Shown here: positions 17,201 to 26,400 of the stretch, piece by piece
Numbering within the stretch: the stretch's first letter is position 1
Layout of the letters: every line of letters begins with the position of its first letter
Origin: Seongchinamella sediminis
GTDB lineage: Bacteria; Pseudomonadota; Gammaproteobacteria; Pseudomonadales; Halieaceae
Assembly: GCF_003457605.1 (NCBI RefSeq)
Contig: NZ_QRAN01000009.1
Coordinates: 117,995 to 181,994, forward strand
Direction of reading: 5' to 3'
DNA length: 64,000 nucleotides
Position numbers and translations under genes: made by a program
Notes under the pieces: generated by a model
Database searches by the model: none
What the model saw: only the letters and a program-made list of their open reading frames with translations
What the model was told of the DNA's origin: nothing

Positions 17201-17301
17201 TGCTCGTGTCTACTGTGCTGGTACTGCTGGTCCTGCCTGCGCTCTATGCCATCCTCGAAGACATGGGATGGGCAACGACACCTTCAGTGGAGCGGGAATG
17301 A
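14200..17301 (+). CDS. RND efflux permease (HAE-type)
   Basis: A 1033-aa inner-membrane proton-driven exporter. The expected duplicated layout is present: a TM helix near residues 10-30, a large periplasmic loop, a TM bundle around residues 330-540, a second periplasmic loop and a final TM bundle around 860-1020. The proton-relay Asp pair is Asp394-Asp395 in GIVMDDSVV. Substrate specificity cannot be inferred. Translation is coupled to the adaptor through a 4-bp ATGA overlap. Confidence 0.94.
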   Translation: MIRWFAGHPTAGNLLLILILAAGLFAAPVLVRETFPDYLPPEVSVTMEYRGATAADVEEAICQRLGEALQRVDYLREMSCTARDNQASSIASMEAGGDIGRFLDDIRTEIEALTDLPEEAEEPIIRELYRTDLVAAIAVTGRMSFAHLESYTRQLEDHLFAIDGVADVVPVGLSQRQWQVTLSRDLLRQYGMGVRDIARAIGSQNVDMPLGTLETRSQDIQLRFVDERRSLQALANLPVLGGKAGAVLTLGDIATLTEIHERREERVEFNGQRAIILEVHKNRGEDALRVMDALRTFIAGEAARRHGMVNLKITQDMTSIVKDRLQMLVGNGITGLLLVGLVMALFFRPGLAFWALFGLPAAFAGAFVVMALTGLSLNMITLVALLMAIGIVMDDSVVITENIARRAGEGGSPMAAASAGTLEILPGVMSSFLTTAAVFVPLAFLAGELGSVLEVLPVALIAALAASLVEAFWILPHHLKAGLGKGEDKPPSRFRGWFDRAFAAAREKIGQLADMAIHYRYAVLAAMLIILLGSAGMLAGGHVRMEAMPEIDGDVLEARLLMPQGTPLHRTREVAAQLTDAMLRLDAEYSPEQPGQRALVRNIQTRFNQHSGVGEKGAHVATVMADLLTAEHRSIDLATLTDRWYQEVGDIPGLIALNIQEPGFGPAGIPIEIRIQGEDLDQLKQAARYLGGEIASYTGTFNVLDDLRPGNPQRTLKLKDSALALGLTASDVGSQIRTGLLGDIVDSVQLGDQHIEILVRQSSAERSTLAFLEDTVISARDGQMIPLREVANIIEERHWAQVTRIDGRRTVTVSADVNGRVSNADAIVTDLQQRVFPTLAEQWPALRLQVEGQTARSRETGQSIARGLLIGLLGIFLILSFQFRSYLEPLIVMLSIPVAFMGAVWGHLLMGYNLSMPSLIGAASLAGIVVNNAILLVQFIKDYREQGMTAAKAAGAASRNRFRAILITTSTTVAGLLPLLAETSTQAMAVIPMVISVVFGLLVSTVLVLLVLPALYAILEDMGWATTPSVERE

Positions 17302-17346
17302 CCAGCGCGCAGGACCGGCCATGTCAGCACCGGCGGGCAACAGCGG

Positions 17347-17850
17347 CTAAAGATCCATCAGGCCGGAAACCGGCACTGACCAGCCCATGGAGCTGTGTCG
17401 GGCATGCAGCTCATCCAGCCTGCCGCTGATTTCTTCGGGAAATGCGCTTGCGCGACGCTGGTCCATGTCGATACAAATCGAGAGATACTCGATGGTCGCG
17501 GCCAGCTGTTGCCGGGTAACATTGACGACGAAGAACATACCCTGAAACAGCTTGCTATTACGGCTGAGCATGCGATTGTGGACACTGACGACATCACCCA
17601 CCCTGATTTCAGCGAGGTAAGTGATGTGATGCTCCAGATCGAAAATGCTCACTCTTTGCTCTGACAGGCAGGACTCGTCGATACCTAACTGCTCCAGCAT
17701 CTGCCACCCTCCGAGCTCGTAGAGCGTCAGGTAATACTGGACGTTGACATGGCCATTCCTGTCTTCCCATTCCGGCGGCACGGTCATTGTAACGTCAGCG
17801 GGTAGCTCGCCTATTTCCGTGATAGCAGGATGGGCGGTTTTCTGTTTCAT
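17347..17850 (-). CDS. Acyl-CoA thioesterase, hot-dog fold (4HBT type)
   Basis: A 167-aa single hot-dog domain protein. The pattern WEDRNGHVNVQYYL near residues 27-40 is the 4HBT/YbgC-like substrate loop with a catalytic Asp, and YLAEIRVGDVVSVHNRM is the second conserved strand pair. Such enzymes hydrolyse acyl-CoA or carnitine-like thioesters in the cytoplasm. It is followed by a 54-bp gap from the deaminase start on its 5' side, same direction. The substrate is unknown. Confidence 0.82.
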   Translation of the reverse strand: MKQKTAHPAITEIGELPADVTMTVPPEWEDRNGHVNVQYYLTLYELGGWQMLEQLGIDESCLSEQRVSIFDLEHHITYLAEIRVGDVVSVHNRMLSRNSKLFQGMFFVVNVTRQQLAATIEYLSICIDMDQRRASAFPEEISGRLDELHARHSSMGWSVPVSGLMDL

Positions 17851-17904
17851 TCCGGGTATTCCTGTGCAATCAGTGAATGAGCGCCGCTTACCCGCGACCC
17901 GGTT

Positions 17905-18381
17905 CTACAGGCCGTGAAAGCGACGGTGTAACACACGTATCTGCCCAGCCAGTTCGGGCACAGGCCCTTCGACCTCCAGGCCCGGAACAATGTCCTCAAT
18001 CGGCAGCGGGCTAACCGGCGACGGGCCGATACCCATCTCTGCCAGCCAGCGGGCGTGTTGTTCGGCTGAGCAGATATAAACGATGCGCCCCAAACCGGCC
18101 CAGCCATGGGCAGCGGCACACATCGGGCAATGTTCGCCAGAGGTATAGACGGTCGACGCCGCTCTTTCCTCCGGCGTCATGTTAGCGGCCGCCCAGCGAG
18201 CGATGGCGAACTCCGGGTGGCGGGTGCGATCACCGCCGCCGACCTGGTTACGGGCTTCCATGAGGATGGATCCCGCGCTGTCGACCAGCACCGAGGCAAA
18301 AGGTTCGTCACCCGCCTCCAGCGCCTGGGTGGCGAGTTCCACGCAGCGCTGCAGATACTGCAGCTCCTGTTCTTCGGGCAT
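17905..18381 (-). CDS. Nucleoside/cytosine deaminase-family protein
   Basis: A 158-aa zinc deaminase of the CDA fold. Zinc ligands are His55 and Cys85/Cys88 (EHCPMC), and the proton shuttle is Glu57 in RHPEFA. Family members deaminate guanine, cytosine or tRNA adenosine. It lacks the extra C-terminal features of TadA and reads as a free nucleobase/nucleoside deaminase such as the guanine deaminase type, but this is inference. It may be cotranscribed with the downstream thioesterase. Confidence 0.85.
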   Translation of the reverse strand: MPEEQELQYLQRCVELATQALEAGDEPFASVLVDSAGSILMEARNQVGGGDRTRHPEFAIARWAAANMTPEERAASTVYTSGEHCPMCAAAHGWAGLGRIVYICSAEQHARWLAEMGIGPSPVSPLPIEDIVPGLEVEGPVPELAGQIRVLHRRFHGL

Positions 18382-18700
18382 GAGAGACTCCCTGCTACAT
18401 CAATTTCGGGGGTGGCGCCGAGACCGTCCAGCCCAGTGGCGGGGACTGCAGTTCGGGTGCCCTGCGGGGATCACTGACGCGTACCACGCTACCGCAAACC
18501 AGCCGCGCTAATGATAGGCTTTTCCCCCAGCGACGGAAAGCCATCGCTGTGGCAGCCATCGCTGTGGCAGCCATCGCTGTGGCAGCCATCGCTGTGGCAG
18601 CCATCGCTGTGGTGGGCCCTCTCGCAGCCACGGCGACACTTCGCCATGCCCGCGGCCATCCATTATCGCGCCGGCTGGCATCGGGGGAATTACCATCAGC
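18382..18700. other. Intergenic region with tandem repeat
   Basis: No gene is supported between the deaminase and the cytochrome c. The repeat at 18541-18615 makes several frames look open with a five-residue periodic translation, but these are products of the repeat. Confidence 0.5.
18541..18615. repeat. 15-bp tandem repeat, 4 perfect copies plus one degenerate
   Basis: The unit CCATCGCTGTGGCAG occurs at 18541, 18556, 18571 and 18586 without a change, and a fifth copy from 18601 diverges in its last bases. There are no spacers, so it is a minisatellite-like array and not a CRISPR. Because 15 is a multiple of 3, copy changes would preserve any reading frame. Confidence 0.95.
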
Positions 18701-19117
18701 TCAGCTCCCGGGCTCCTCCTGCGGCAGGCTCGCCTGTTTGAGGTAGGCAATCAGGTCAGCCCGGTCCTGTGGGTCCGGCACCCCGCGGCTCATCATCACC
18801 GAGTCCGGGAACATGGCCATGGGATTTTCCAGCCAGGCGTACATCAGCTGCGGCGTCCACACAAATTCCGCGTCCCGGAAACGTCTGGAATAGTACTTGA
18901 AACCGGGCTGCTTGCCCGCCACCTTGCCGAAGATGCCGCTCAGGTTGGGGCCGCTGTTGTGCCCCATGGACGACTCCGGATAGTGGCAGGTGCGGCAGGG
19001 CCCGAAAACCAGGCGCCCGCGATCGACATCGGCCAGCGCCAGCCGGCTCTGCAATTCGTCGGCGGCCAGTGGCAGTGACCAGGCGGCCGCCAACGCAATC
19101 AGCAACAGCACACGCAT
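18701..19117 (-). CDS. Periplasmic c-type cytochrome, partner of the upstream flavoprotein
   Basis: A 138-aa class I cytochrome c: signal peptide at residues 1-19 (cleavage near PLAA), one heme site Cys41-RT-Cys44-His45, the NLSGIFG segment and a Met-rich region (about 102-114) that can supply the sixth heme ligand. It resembles mitochondrial/c2-type cytochromes. Its start codon overlaps the stop of the flavoprotein gene by one base (TGATG), so the two are translationally coupled. The likely role is to accept electrons from the flavoprotein in the periplasm. Confidence 0.88.
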   Translation of the reverse strand: MRVLLLIALAAAWSLPLAADELQSRLALADVDRGRLVFGPCRTCHYPESSMGHNSGPNLSGIFGKVAGKQPGFKYYSRRFRDAEFVWTPQLMYAWLENPMAMFPDSVMMSRGVPDPQDRADLIAYLKQASLPQEEPGS

Positions 19118-20637
19118 CAGTTTGCCCTCGCCGCCGCGCGGCCGGCCCGACGGCCAAAGAAGGTGGCATCGCCCACCGACAGGCCACTGGCGAGATACGG
19201 CGCCGCGGGTATGCCGGCAGCATTGCGGCCCGCGGCGAACAGACCCGGGATGGCTTGGCCAAAACTGTTCATCACCGCACCATCGACATCCGTGGCGAGA
19301 CCGCCGAAGGTATGGGCCGGGAAGAACGCGCGATCCACGGAAATATCCCAGGCCCTGAAGGGCGGCCGCTGCAGCGGCCTGACGTAGGCTTTGGCCTTGT
19401 TGAACATCGGGTCCTGGCCCTTGCCGGCATAGCGATTGTAGTAGGCCACACAGTTCTGCAGGGCACCGACCGGCAGTTTGAGCTGGCCGGCAATGCCGCC
19501 GATACTGCTGCTTTCGGCGACCAGGGGGAAGTTGTCCTGGGGGGCGGGATAACTGCTGGACTGGTCGCTTACCAGGTAGGCCCGGCCCTGTTGCTGGTAG
19601 GCGATACTGTGGCCGATCATCCCGTGGTAGGAATCCTCGGCGATAAAGCGCTGCCCGGCGGCGTTCACCAGGATGCCGGCAATGGCGTTCTCGGGGGGAT
19701 AAATGGGGGCAATGGCAAAGCCTTCGTGCATGCGCAGCGCTGCCGCGCCGACACCAATGCCCATGTTAATGCCCTGGCCCAGGTCGCCGGCGCCACCCCA
19801 GGGCACCGAGCAGCGGGACAGCTGGGGGGCGTACTGCTCCAGCATCGCGGTATTGTGGATGAAGCCACCGCAGGCCAGCACCACAGCCCGCCGTGCCCGC
19901 AGGTAAATCTCTTGCCCATCCTGACGCACCAGCGCACCGGCCACCCGGCCGTCTGTCTCGACCACCAGCCGCTCCACCTCGGCGCGGGTTTGCGTCTGCA
20001 CCCCGAGCTTGCGCAACTGACCGTGCAAGGCCTGCATCATGCTGCGGCCTCCGTTCATCCCGGCGACGCCGGGCACATGCCCGCGCGGGGCAGGATCGGC
20101 GACGTCCCGGGCCGGCCACACCAGCTCGCTGCCCGAGTAGTACAACGACTCATCGCCCATGGGCAGCCCCTTGGCGGTAGTCATCTTCTCCGAATAAGGC
20201 ACGCCTTGGGCAACCAGCCAGTCAAAGTGCTCGGGGCTTTGTTCGCAGTACAGCTGGAGCTTCTCCCGCGAGGGCGGCACCGGGCCGGCCCGAAACAGGT
20301 AGTCGAACATGGCCTCCGGCGAATCCGTGACCTTCAGGGCCCGCTGCAGGGAGGTACCGCCGCCGGCGTAAACCACACCACCGGACAGGATCGAACTGCC
20401 ACCAGGCACGGCCAGCGCTTCCAGCAGGCACACACTGGCGCCGCCCCGCCGCGCCTCTATGGCCGTGCAGGTACCTGCAGCACCGGAGCCCGCCACCAGC
20501 ACGTCCACCTGCCCGTCCCAGCCGGGCACATTGCTGCGGGGCAGTGCCAGGGCCGGGGCTGCGCCCACCGCCACAGCGCCGGCGGCGGCGCCAAGAAACT
20601 GGCGGCGACCGGGATTATCGGGGCGCGACCTGTCCAT
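19117..20637 (-). CDS. Tat-exported FAD-dependent dehydrogenase (3-ketosteroid dehydrogenase/fumarate reductase-like)
   Basis: A 506-aa flavoprotein. The N-terminus carries a twin-arginine signal, Arg11-Arg12 in GRRQFLGAAAG, so it is exported folded. The FAD-binding GSGAAG is at about 50-55, and the PGGSSILSGG motif follows. The C-terminal FAD site GLFAAGRNAAG with a glycine-rich end is typical of the flavocytochrome c/KstD superfamily. Cytosolic KstD enzymes dehydrogenate steroid A-rings; periplasmic relatives use a cytochrome partner. The directly coupled cytochrome c supports the latter. The substrate is not readable. It lies 11 bp downstream of the MaoC gene. Confidence 0.85.
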   Translation of the reverse strand: MDRSRPDNPGRRQFLGAAAGAVAVGAAPALALPRSNVPGWDGQVDVLVAGSGAAGTCTAIEARRGGASVCLLEALAVPGGSSILSGGVVYAGGGTSLQRALKVTDSPEAMFDYLFRAGPVPPSREKLQLYCEQSPEHFDWLVAQGVPYSEKMTTAKGLPMGDESLYYSGSELVWPARDVADPAPRGHVPGVAGMNGGRSMMQALHGQLRKLGVQTQTRAEVERLVVETDGRVAGALVRQDGQEIYLRARRAVVLACGGFIHNTAMLEQYAPQLSRCSVPWGGAGDLGQGINMGIGVGAAALRMHEGFAIAPIYPPENAIAGILVNAAGQRFIAEDSYHGMIGHSIAYQQQGRAYLVSDQSSSYPAPQDNFPLVAESSSIGGIAGQLKLPVGALQNCVAYYNRYAGKGQDPMFNKAKAYVRPLQRPPFRAWDISVDRAFFPAHTFGGLATDVDGAVMNSFGQAIPGLFAAGRNAAGIPAAPYLASGLSVGDATFFGRRAGRAAARAN

Positions 20638-20648
20638 GGCGGGCTATT

Positions 20649-21104
20649 TCAGGGGAAAAAGCGGCTGATCGTGTCGATGACGCAGGCGGGGCGCTCGCCG
20701 CCCTCAATCTCAATGGTCATGCGCACAACCACCTGCACGCCGCCCTTGATCTCTTCGGCACTGATCACCTCGCCGCCGCCGCGCACCCGCGAACCCACCG
20801 GCACGGCGGCGGGAAAACGGACCTTCTCACAGCCGTAATTAACGCCCATGGAGGTATTTCTCACTTCCATGATCTGCGGCAAAAACAGGTTGGCCAGAGA
20901 CAGGGTCAGGTAGCCGTGGGCGATGGTCTTGCCGAAGGGGCCCGACGCGGCCTTCTCCGGGTCCACATGAATCCACTGGTGATCACCGGTGGCATCGGCG
21001 AACTGGTTTATCCGCTGCTGGTCGATCTCCAGCCACTCGCTGAAACCCAGGTGCTGGCCGACTGCCTGCAATAAATCCGCCGGTTGCTCGAAAACTGTGC
21101 TCAT
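20649..21104 (-). CDS. MaoC-family enoyl-CoA hydratase
   Basis: A 151-aa single hot-dog hydratase. The catalytic Asp41 and His46 are in DATGDHQWIHVD, followed by FGKTIAHGYLTLSL, the hydratase-2 motif. It hydrates 2-enoyl-CoA to (R)-3-hydroxyacyl-CoA. It is first in the minus-strand run MaoC, flavoprotein, cytochrome c, suggesting a shared catabolic route. Confidence 0.9.
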   Translation of the reverse strand: MSTVFEQPADLLQAVGQHLGFSEWLEIDQQRINQFADATGDHQWIHVDPEKAASGPFGKTIAHGYLTLSLANLFLPQIMEVRNTSMGVNYGCEKVRFPAAVPVGSRVRGGGEVISAEEIKGGVQVVVRMTIEIEGGERPACVIDTISRFFP

Positions 21105-21260
21105 CTGCTTACTCCTCTGTTGGACCGGGAACTATATCACCGGCGCTTCCCGACGGCGGTTCAACTGTTCTCACCCGCCGGGATAAATACCCTGCGCTTG
21201 AATTGTGCCTGCACTGGACTATATATTGATGCACGCTTCCCTAAAAATCAGGAAAAATCT

Positions 21261-22067
21261 ATGGATACCAGCAAACTTCTGGACACGATCATTGTGCCCT
21301 GGGGCATTAAAATTGCGCTCGCGCTCGTTATTTTCTACGTCGGTCGCATTGTGGTCGGCGCCGTGGTGAGAGTCGTCGAGAAGTTCATGACCGCTCGCGG
21401 CATGGACGAAATCCTGATCAAGTTCCTCTGTTCCATCCTGCGCTGGGTGCTGTTGCTGTTTGTGGTAATAGCCTCACTCAGCCAGCTGGGCATAGACACC
21501 ACCTCCCTGGTTGCCCTCCTGGGTGCCGCCGGCCTGGCCATTGGCCTGTCGCTGCAGAGTTCCCTCGCCAACTTCGCATCCGGGGTGATGCTGATCGTGT
21601 TTCGCCCCTTTACCAAGGGTAACTTTGTCGAAGTCGCCGGCACTTCCGGCTCGGTGGACAAAATCAGCATCTTCACCACCACCCTGACCACACCCGACAA
21701 CAAGGAGGTTATCGTCCCCAACGGCGCGGTGATCGGCAACAACATCATCAACTACTCCGCCCGGCCCACCCGCCGGGTCGACATGGTGTTCGGCATCAGC
21801 TACGACGACGACATCAGGAAAGCCAAGCAGATACTGGAAGAGATCGTGGCCGGTGACGAGCGCATCCTCCAGGAACCGGCGCCCGTGATTGCCCTGGGAG
21901 CGCTGGCAGACTCCAGTGTCAACTTCCTGGTTCGCCCCTGGGTGAATTCCGCAGACTACTGGGCTGTGCTCTGGGATACCACCGAGGCGGTCAAGCTCAA
22001 GTTTGACGAGGCGGACATTACCATCCCCTATCCGCAGATGGACGTTCACTTCAACAAAGGCGAGTAG
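21261..22067 (+). CDS. mscS: Small-conductance mechanosensitive channel (MscS family)
   Basis: A 268-aa channel that opens on membrane tension to release osmolytes. The frame is open from 21084, but the ATG at 21261 has an AGGA ribosome-binding site and matches the family N-terminus. Three TM helices occur in about the first 120 residues. The pore helix GLAIGLSLQSSLANFASG and the following MLIVFRPFTKGNFVEV beta domain are close to E. coli MscS (286 aa). The C-terminal alpha/beta cage has normal length. Confidence 0.92.
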   Translation: MDTSKLLDTIIVPWGIKIALALVIFYVGRIVVGAVVRVVEKFMTARGMDEILIKFLCSILRWVLLLFVVIASLSQLGIDTTSLVALLGAAGLAIGLSLQSSLANFASGVMLIVFRPFTKGNFVEVAGTSGSVDKISIFTTTLTTPDNKEVIVPNGAVIGNNIINYSARPTRRVDMVFGISYDDDIRKAKQILEEIVAGDERILQEPAPVIALGALADSSVNFLVRPWVNSADYWAVLWDTTEAVKLKFDEADITIPYPQMDVHFNKGE

Positions 22068-22081
22068 CACCTTCCCGAAAC

Positions 22082-22098
22082 GGGGGCCACCGGCCCCC
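22082..22098 (+). terminator. Hairpin after mscS
   Basis: GGGGGCC-ACC-GGCCCCC forms a 7-bp GC stem 14 bp after the stop codon. No T-run follows, so it is only a possible terminator or 3'-end stabiliser. Confidence 0.4.
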
Positions 22099-22155
22099 GA
22101 CCTCCCCTGTTCCGACCCTGCGAAACACGCGTACGACCGTGATATTACAAGTTTT

Positions 22156-22181
22156 TCACAGAGCGCCCCGGCGCCCTGTGA
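22156..22181. promoter_or_regulatory. 26-bp interrupted palindrome upstream of the second RND operon
   Basis: TCACAG-A-GCGC-CCCG-GCGC-C-CTGTGA: both outer 6-bp and inner 4-bp arms are complementary. It lies 35 bp before the adaptor start and probably within its promoter region, so a dimeric regulator may bind. The order TCACAG...CTGTGA is not a CRP site. Confidence 0.45.
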
Positions 22182-22216
22182 TATAACGGCGTTCTGGCTT
22201 TCCTGCGGACTATCCC

Positions 22217-23479
22217 GTGACCCCGATCAAGAAACAACTGCTGCTGTCCACCACATTCCTCGGCCTGGCGGCCGCGGTGGCAGTGCTGCTTTACCTGAAC
22301 AGAACGCCGGCCCGGATAGCCGAGCCGGTTTACCAGCCACTGTCGGTGGATGTGGCGGTCGCGACGCCGGAAACCGTACGGGTACAGGTCCAGGCCCAGG
22401 GCACTGTCAAGGCCCTGCGCGAGACCAGCGTCATGTCTGAGGTATCCGGCCGCATCATCGAGACCGCCGACAATTTCCTGGTAGGCGGCTTTGTCGCCGA
22501 GGGTGACGTTTTGCTGCGTATCGACCCCCGCGACTACCAGACGGAACTGCTGCGCGCCCAGGCATCGGTCGAATCGGCGGAAAGCAACCTGGTCCAGGAG
22601 CGCGGCCGCGCCGAAGTCGCCCTGCGGGAGTGGCAAAAGCTGCCCAGCGGCAGCCAGCGCAGCAAGGAGGCCCGGGATCTGTACCTGCGCAAGCCACAGC
22701 TGGAACTGGCCGAGGCACAACTGCTGGCGGCCACGGCTGACCTCAACACCGCCCGCGACCGGCTCGAGCGCACTATCATCAAGGCGCCCTACAACGCGGT
22801 CATCCGCGCCAAGCACAGCGACCTGGGACAATTCGTGAGCGAGGGGACGCGGCTGGCGGAAATATTTGCGGTCGACCAGGCGGAGGTGCGCCTGCCCATA
22901 CCCCAGAGCAGGCTGGAGTACCTGGAGTTACCGGGCATCGCAGGCGACGCCCGGGAACAGGCCATCGACCTCTACACCGATGTGGCCGGCGAGGTAAAAC
23001 ACTGGCAGGCAACACTGCATCGCACCGAGGGAGTATTTGACGAACGCTCCCGCGTACTCTATGCCGTGGCCCGCATTGACGACCCCTATGCGCTCACACA
23101 CCCCGGGCGCGAGCCCCTGCGCCTGGGCACCTTCGTCAATGCCAACATTACCGGGCGTGCCTTTGACAATATTGTGGTTCTGCCACGGCACATTCTGCGC
23201 GCGGGCAACAACCTGTGGGTGGTCGACGAAAACAGCATCCTGCGCAACCGCCAGGTAAGCATCCTGCGCGCCGGTGACAATGAGATCTTCGTCACCGCCG
23301 GCCTGGACGCGGGTGAGCGGGTGTCGCTGACGTCAGTTGATGCGTCACTCAACGGGGCCGAAGTCAGCATCAACAAAAGCACCCCCAGTGACCGCTTACG
23401 CAGACAGCCGCTCACCGAACTGCCGGAAGAGCCGGCACTGGACAGCGACCCCACCGCGACCGCGGCGGTTACCCCATGA
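22217..23479 (+). CDS. RND efflux periplasmic adaptor (HlyD/MFP family)
   Basis: A 420-aa adaptor that begins with GTG at 22217; this start directly precedes the only membrane anchor (about residues 8-25), and no better ATG is nearby. Lipoyl halves (VLLRIDPRDY and DLGQFVSEGTRLAEIF) flank a short alpha-hairpin rich in Glu, Gln, Ala and Arg at about residues 110-180. A beta-barrel and a membrane-proximal domain follow. It has no local regulator gene. The 4-bp ATGA overlap couples it to the permease. Confidence 0.9.
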   Translation: MTPIKKQLLLSTTFLGLAAAVAVLLYLNRTPARIAEPVYQPLSVDVAVATPETVRVQVQAQGTVKALRETSVMSEVSGRIIETADNFLVGGFVAEGDVLLRIDPRDYQTELLRAQASVESAESNLVQERGRAEVALREWQKLPSGSQRSKEARDLYLRKPQLELAEAQLLAATADLNTARDRLERTIIKAPYNAVIRAKHSDLGQFVSEGTRLAEIFAVDQAEVRLPIPQSRLEYLELPGIAGDAREQAIDLYTDVAGEVKHWQATLHRTEGVFDERSRVLYAVARIDDPYALTHPGREPLRLGTFVNANITGRAFDNIVVLPRHILRAGNNLWVVDENSILRNRQVSILRAGDNEIFVTAGLDAGERVSLTSVDASLNGAEVSINKSTPSDRLRRQPLTELPEEPALDSDPTATAAVTP

Positions 23480-26400
23480 CCTCCGAGCCCGGCCAGCGCC
23501 AGACCGGCATTATCGCCTGGTTTGCCCGCAATCCTGTCGCCGCCAACCTGTTGATGATGATTATCATCGCGGTGGGCACCGGTAGCGCCTTTACCATCCA
23601 GCGCGCCATGTTCCCGGCCCTGGAAATCGAGCTGATTTTCGTCACTGTTCCCTATCCGGGCGCCGCGCCGGAAGAAGTCGAGCAGGGCGTGGTAATGAAA
23701 ATCGAGGAGGCCATCAATGACCTCGACGGCATCAAGCGGGTGGAGTCGGACTCCTGGGAGTCGGTAGGCCGTATCATGATCGAGCCCGAGGACGGGGTAT
23801 CGGTCGACAAGCTGTTCAATGACATCCAGAACCGCATAGACGGCGTCGCCACCTTCCCGGAGGAGGCGGAGGAGCCTGTCATCTCGCTGCCGGAGGTCCT
23901 GTTCCCGGCGCTGACGATCCAGATCTCCGGCCCCCTGGACGAGCGCAGCATGAAGGGTCTGGCCGACGAGATGCGCCGGGAACTGCTGAGTGAGCCAAAA
24001 ATCTCCGCCGCCGATGTGGTGGGCGCCCGGGAGTATGAAATCGCCATTGAGATTTCCGAGCAGCTGCTGCGCGAGTACCACCTGACCCTGAGTGACGTCG
24101 CCGATACCATCGCCATGTCCTCCCTGGACCTGCCCTCGGGTTCGGTACAGACCCGCAACGGTGACATTATGCTGCGCACCCTGGGCCAGGCCTATGTGCA
24201 GCAGGACTTCGAGCAAATCGTGCTGAAAACCTGGCCGGACGGCACTCGCCTGCTGCTGGGCGACATCGCCAATGTGGAAGACGGCTTTGAGGACGCCCAG
24301 GGCTTCGCCCTGTTCAATGGGCAATATTCGCTGGGCATCAACGTGTTCGCCATGGGCAAGCAGGACATTATCGAAACCGCCGATGCCACCAAGGCCTATA
24401 TCGAACAAAAGCGGCAGCAACTGCCCGAGGGTGTTTCCCTGGATATCTGGTCAGACGCGACCTACTACCTGCAGGAGCGCCTGGGCATGATGCTGAAGAA
24501 CCTCGCCATCGGTGCCCTGCTGGTGTTCATCACCCTCACTCTGTTCCTGGAAATCAAGCTCGCGTTCTGGGTCATGCTGGGAATCCCGATCTCCTTCCTC
24601 GGCGCCATGGCGGTCATCAACACTCCCTACATCGACTCCAGCCTCAACATGATCAGCATCTTCGGCTTTATCCTGGTGCTCGGCATCGTGGTGGATGACG
24701 CGATCATCATGGGGGAGAGCGCCTTCGCGGAAACGGAGCGCTATGGACACAGCCTGGACAATGTCATTCGCGGTGTTTACCGGGTCTCGACCCCGGCAAC
24801 CTTCGGCGTCCTGACCACTATTGTCGCCTTTGTGCCCACCCTCTTCGTGCAGGGTATTTTCGCCCCCATGCCCGCCGCCTGCGGCTGGGTGGTCATCCTC
24901 TGCCTGCTGTTTTCCCTGATAGAGTCCAAGTGGATACTGCCGGCCCACCTCGCCCACAGCAAGCCCACCCGCAATGCCCTCCTGCTCAAGGTTGATCATC
25001 TGCAGGAGGGGATCAACGCGCGCCTGCGCAAGGTGGTGGACGGCCCCTACCGCCGGCTGGTCGCACACTGCGTCGCCAACCGTTACCTCACCCTGGCGGT
25101 CTTCCTGTCACTGCTGATCATGGCCGCCGGGCTGATCGCCGGCGGCGTGGTACGCACCGTCCTGTCGCCGCACACCACGGGGGAATTCTTCTCCGCGGAG
25201 CTGCGCATGTCCAACGGCACCCCCGAGGATCGCACCATTGAGGCTGTGGTCCATATCATCGATTCCCTGCACCAGGTCGATACCGGGTACCGGCAGCAAA
25301 GCGGGGACAAGAACGGCCTGGTTGCCCATGTGGCGGCCTACGGCTATGACCGCATCAATGGCCGGATCGATGTCGAACTGACCAAACAGGATACCCGGGC
25401 GCTCTCCAACGACGAGGTGCTGGCCCGCTGGCGTGCGGCGGTGGGCACCATACATGGCGCCGACGTGCTGAGTTTCCAGTCTGCCGACGGCCCCAACTTT
25501 GGACCCAATGTGTCCTTCGACCTGAAGCACAGCAATTTCGAGACCCTGCGCCAGGCGTCAGAAGAACTGGAAGAAAAACTGCGTCATTTTGAAGGTGTCA
25601 GCGATATCCGCAACGGCGCCAGCGACAGCCGCGAAGAGTTCCATATCGAGCTGCTACCGGAAGGGGAAGCCCTGGGGCTGTCCCGCTACGACCTCGGCAG
25701 CCAGGTCCGCCACGCCTTCTTCGGCGCCGAGGCGCAGCGCATCCAGCGCGGCATAGACGAGATCAAGGTCATGGTGCGCTACCCGCGGGCCGACCGGGAA
25801 AACATTGCCAGCCTGAACAATATGTTCATCCGCACGCCCCAGGGAGACGAGGTTCCCTTTGAAACCGTGGCCCGGCTCAAGGTGGAGCAGGGTCTGCTGA
25901 AATCAACCCGTATCGACTTCCAGCGTGCCGCAGAGGTGACCGCCGAAGCCGATGTCGCGGTGGTGGAGCCGGCCAAGGTGACCCAGGAGATGACGGAAAA
26001 CGTCCTGCCGGCACTGGTGAGCAAGTACCCGGGACTGAGCTGGGAAATCTCCGGCCTGGCGGAAGAAGAGTCCAAACTGGCGATCAGTATGGGGGTTGGT
26101 TTCGCCCTGGCCCTGTTCGGGATTTATGCCCTGCTGGCCGTACCCACCCACTCCTACCTGCAGCCCTTTATCATCATGGGGGTCATCCCCTTCGGGGTCA
26201 TCGGCGGGATCATCGGTCACTGGATGATGGGCTACGACATGAGCATGATGTCGGTGATGGGGCTGATCGCCCTCAGCGGGGTGGTGGTCAACGACAGCCT
26301 GATACTGGTGGACTATGTCAACAAATCCACCGCCGATGGCAGCGTGGACAAAACCCGGGCCATCCTCGATGCCGGCTGCCGGCGCTTCCGCGCCATCATG

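Noticed and set aside
18541..18615. Possible CRISPR array
   Set aside because: Repeats are 15 bp, contiguous and without spacers, and there are no cas genes.
18395..18750. Minus- and plus-strand frames over the tandem repeat
   Set aside because: Their five-residue periodic translations are produced by the 15-bp repeat; nothing else supports a protein.
19069..20838. Open frame antisense to the Tat flavoprotein
   Set aside because: Shadow frame with no recognisable domain; the minus-strand FAD and Tat motifs are unmistakable.
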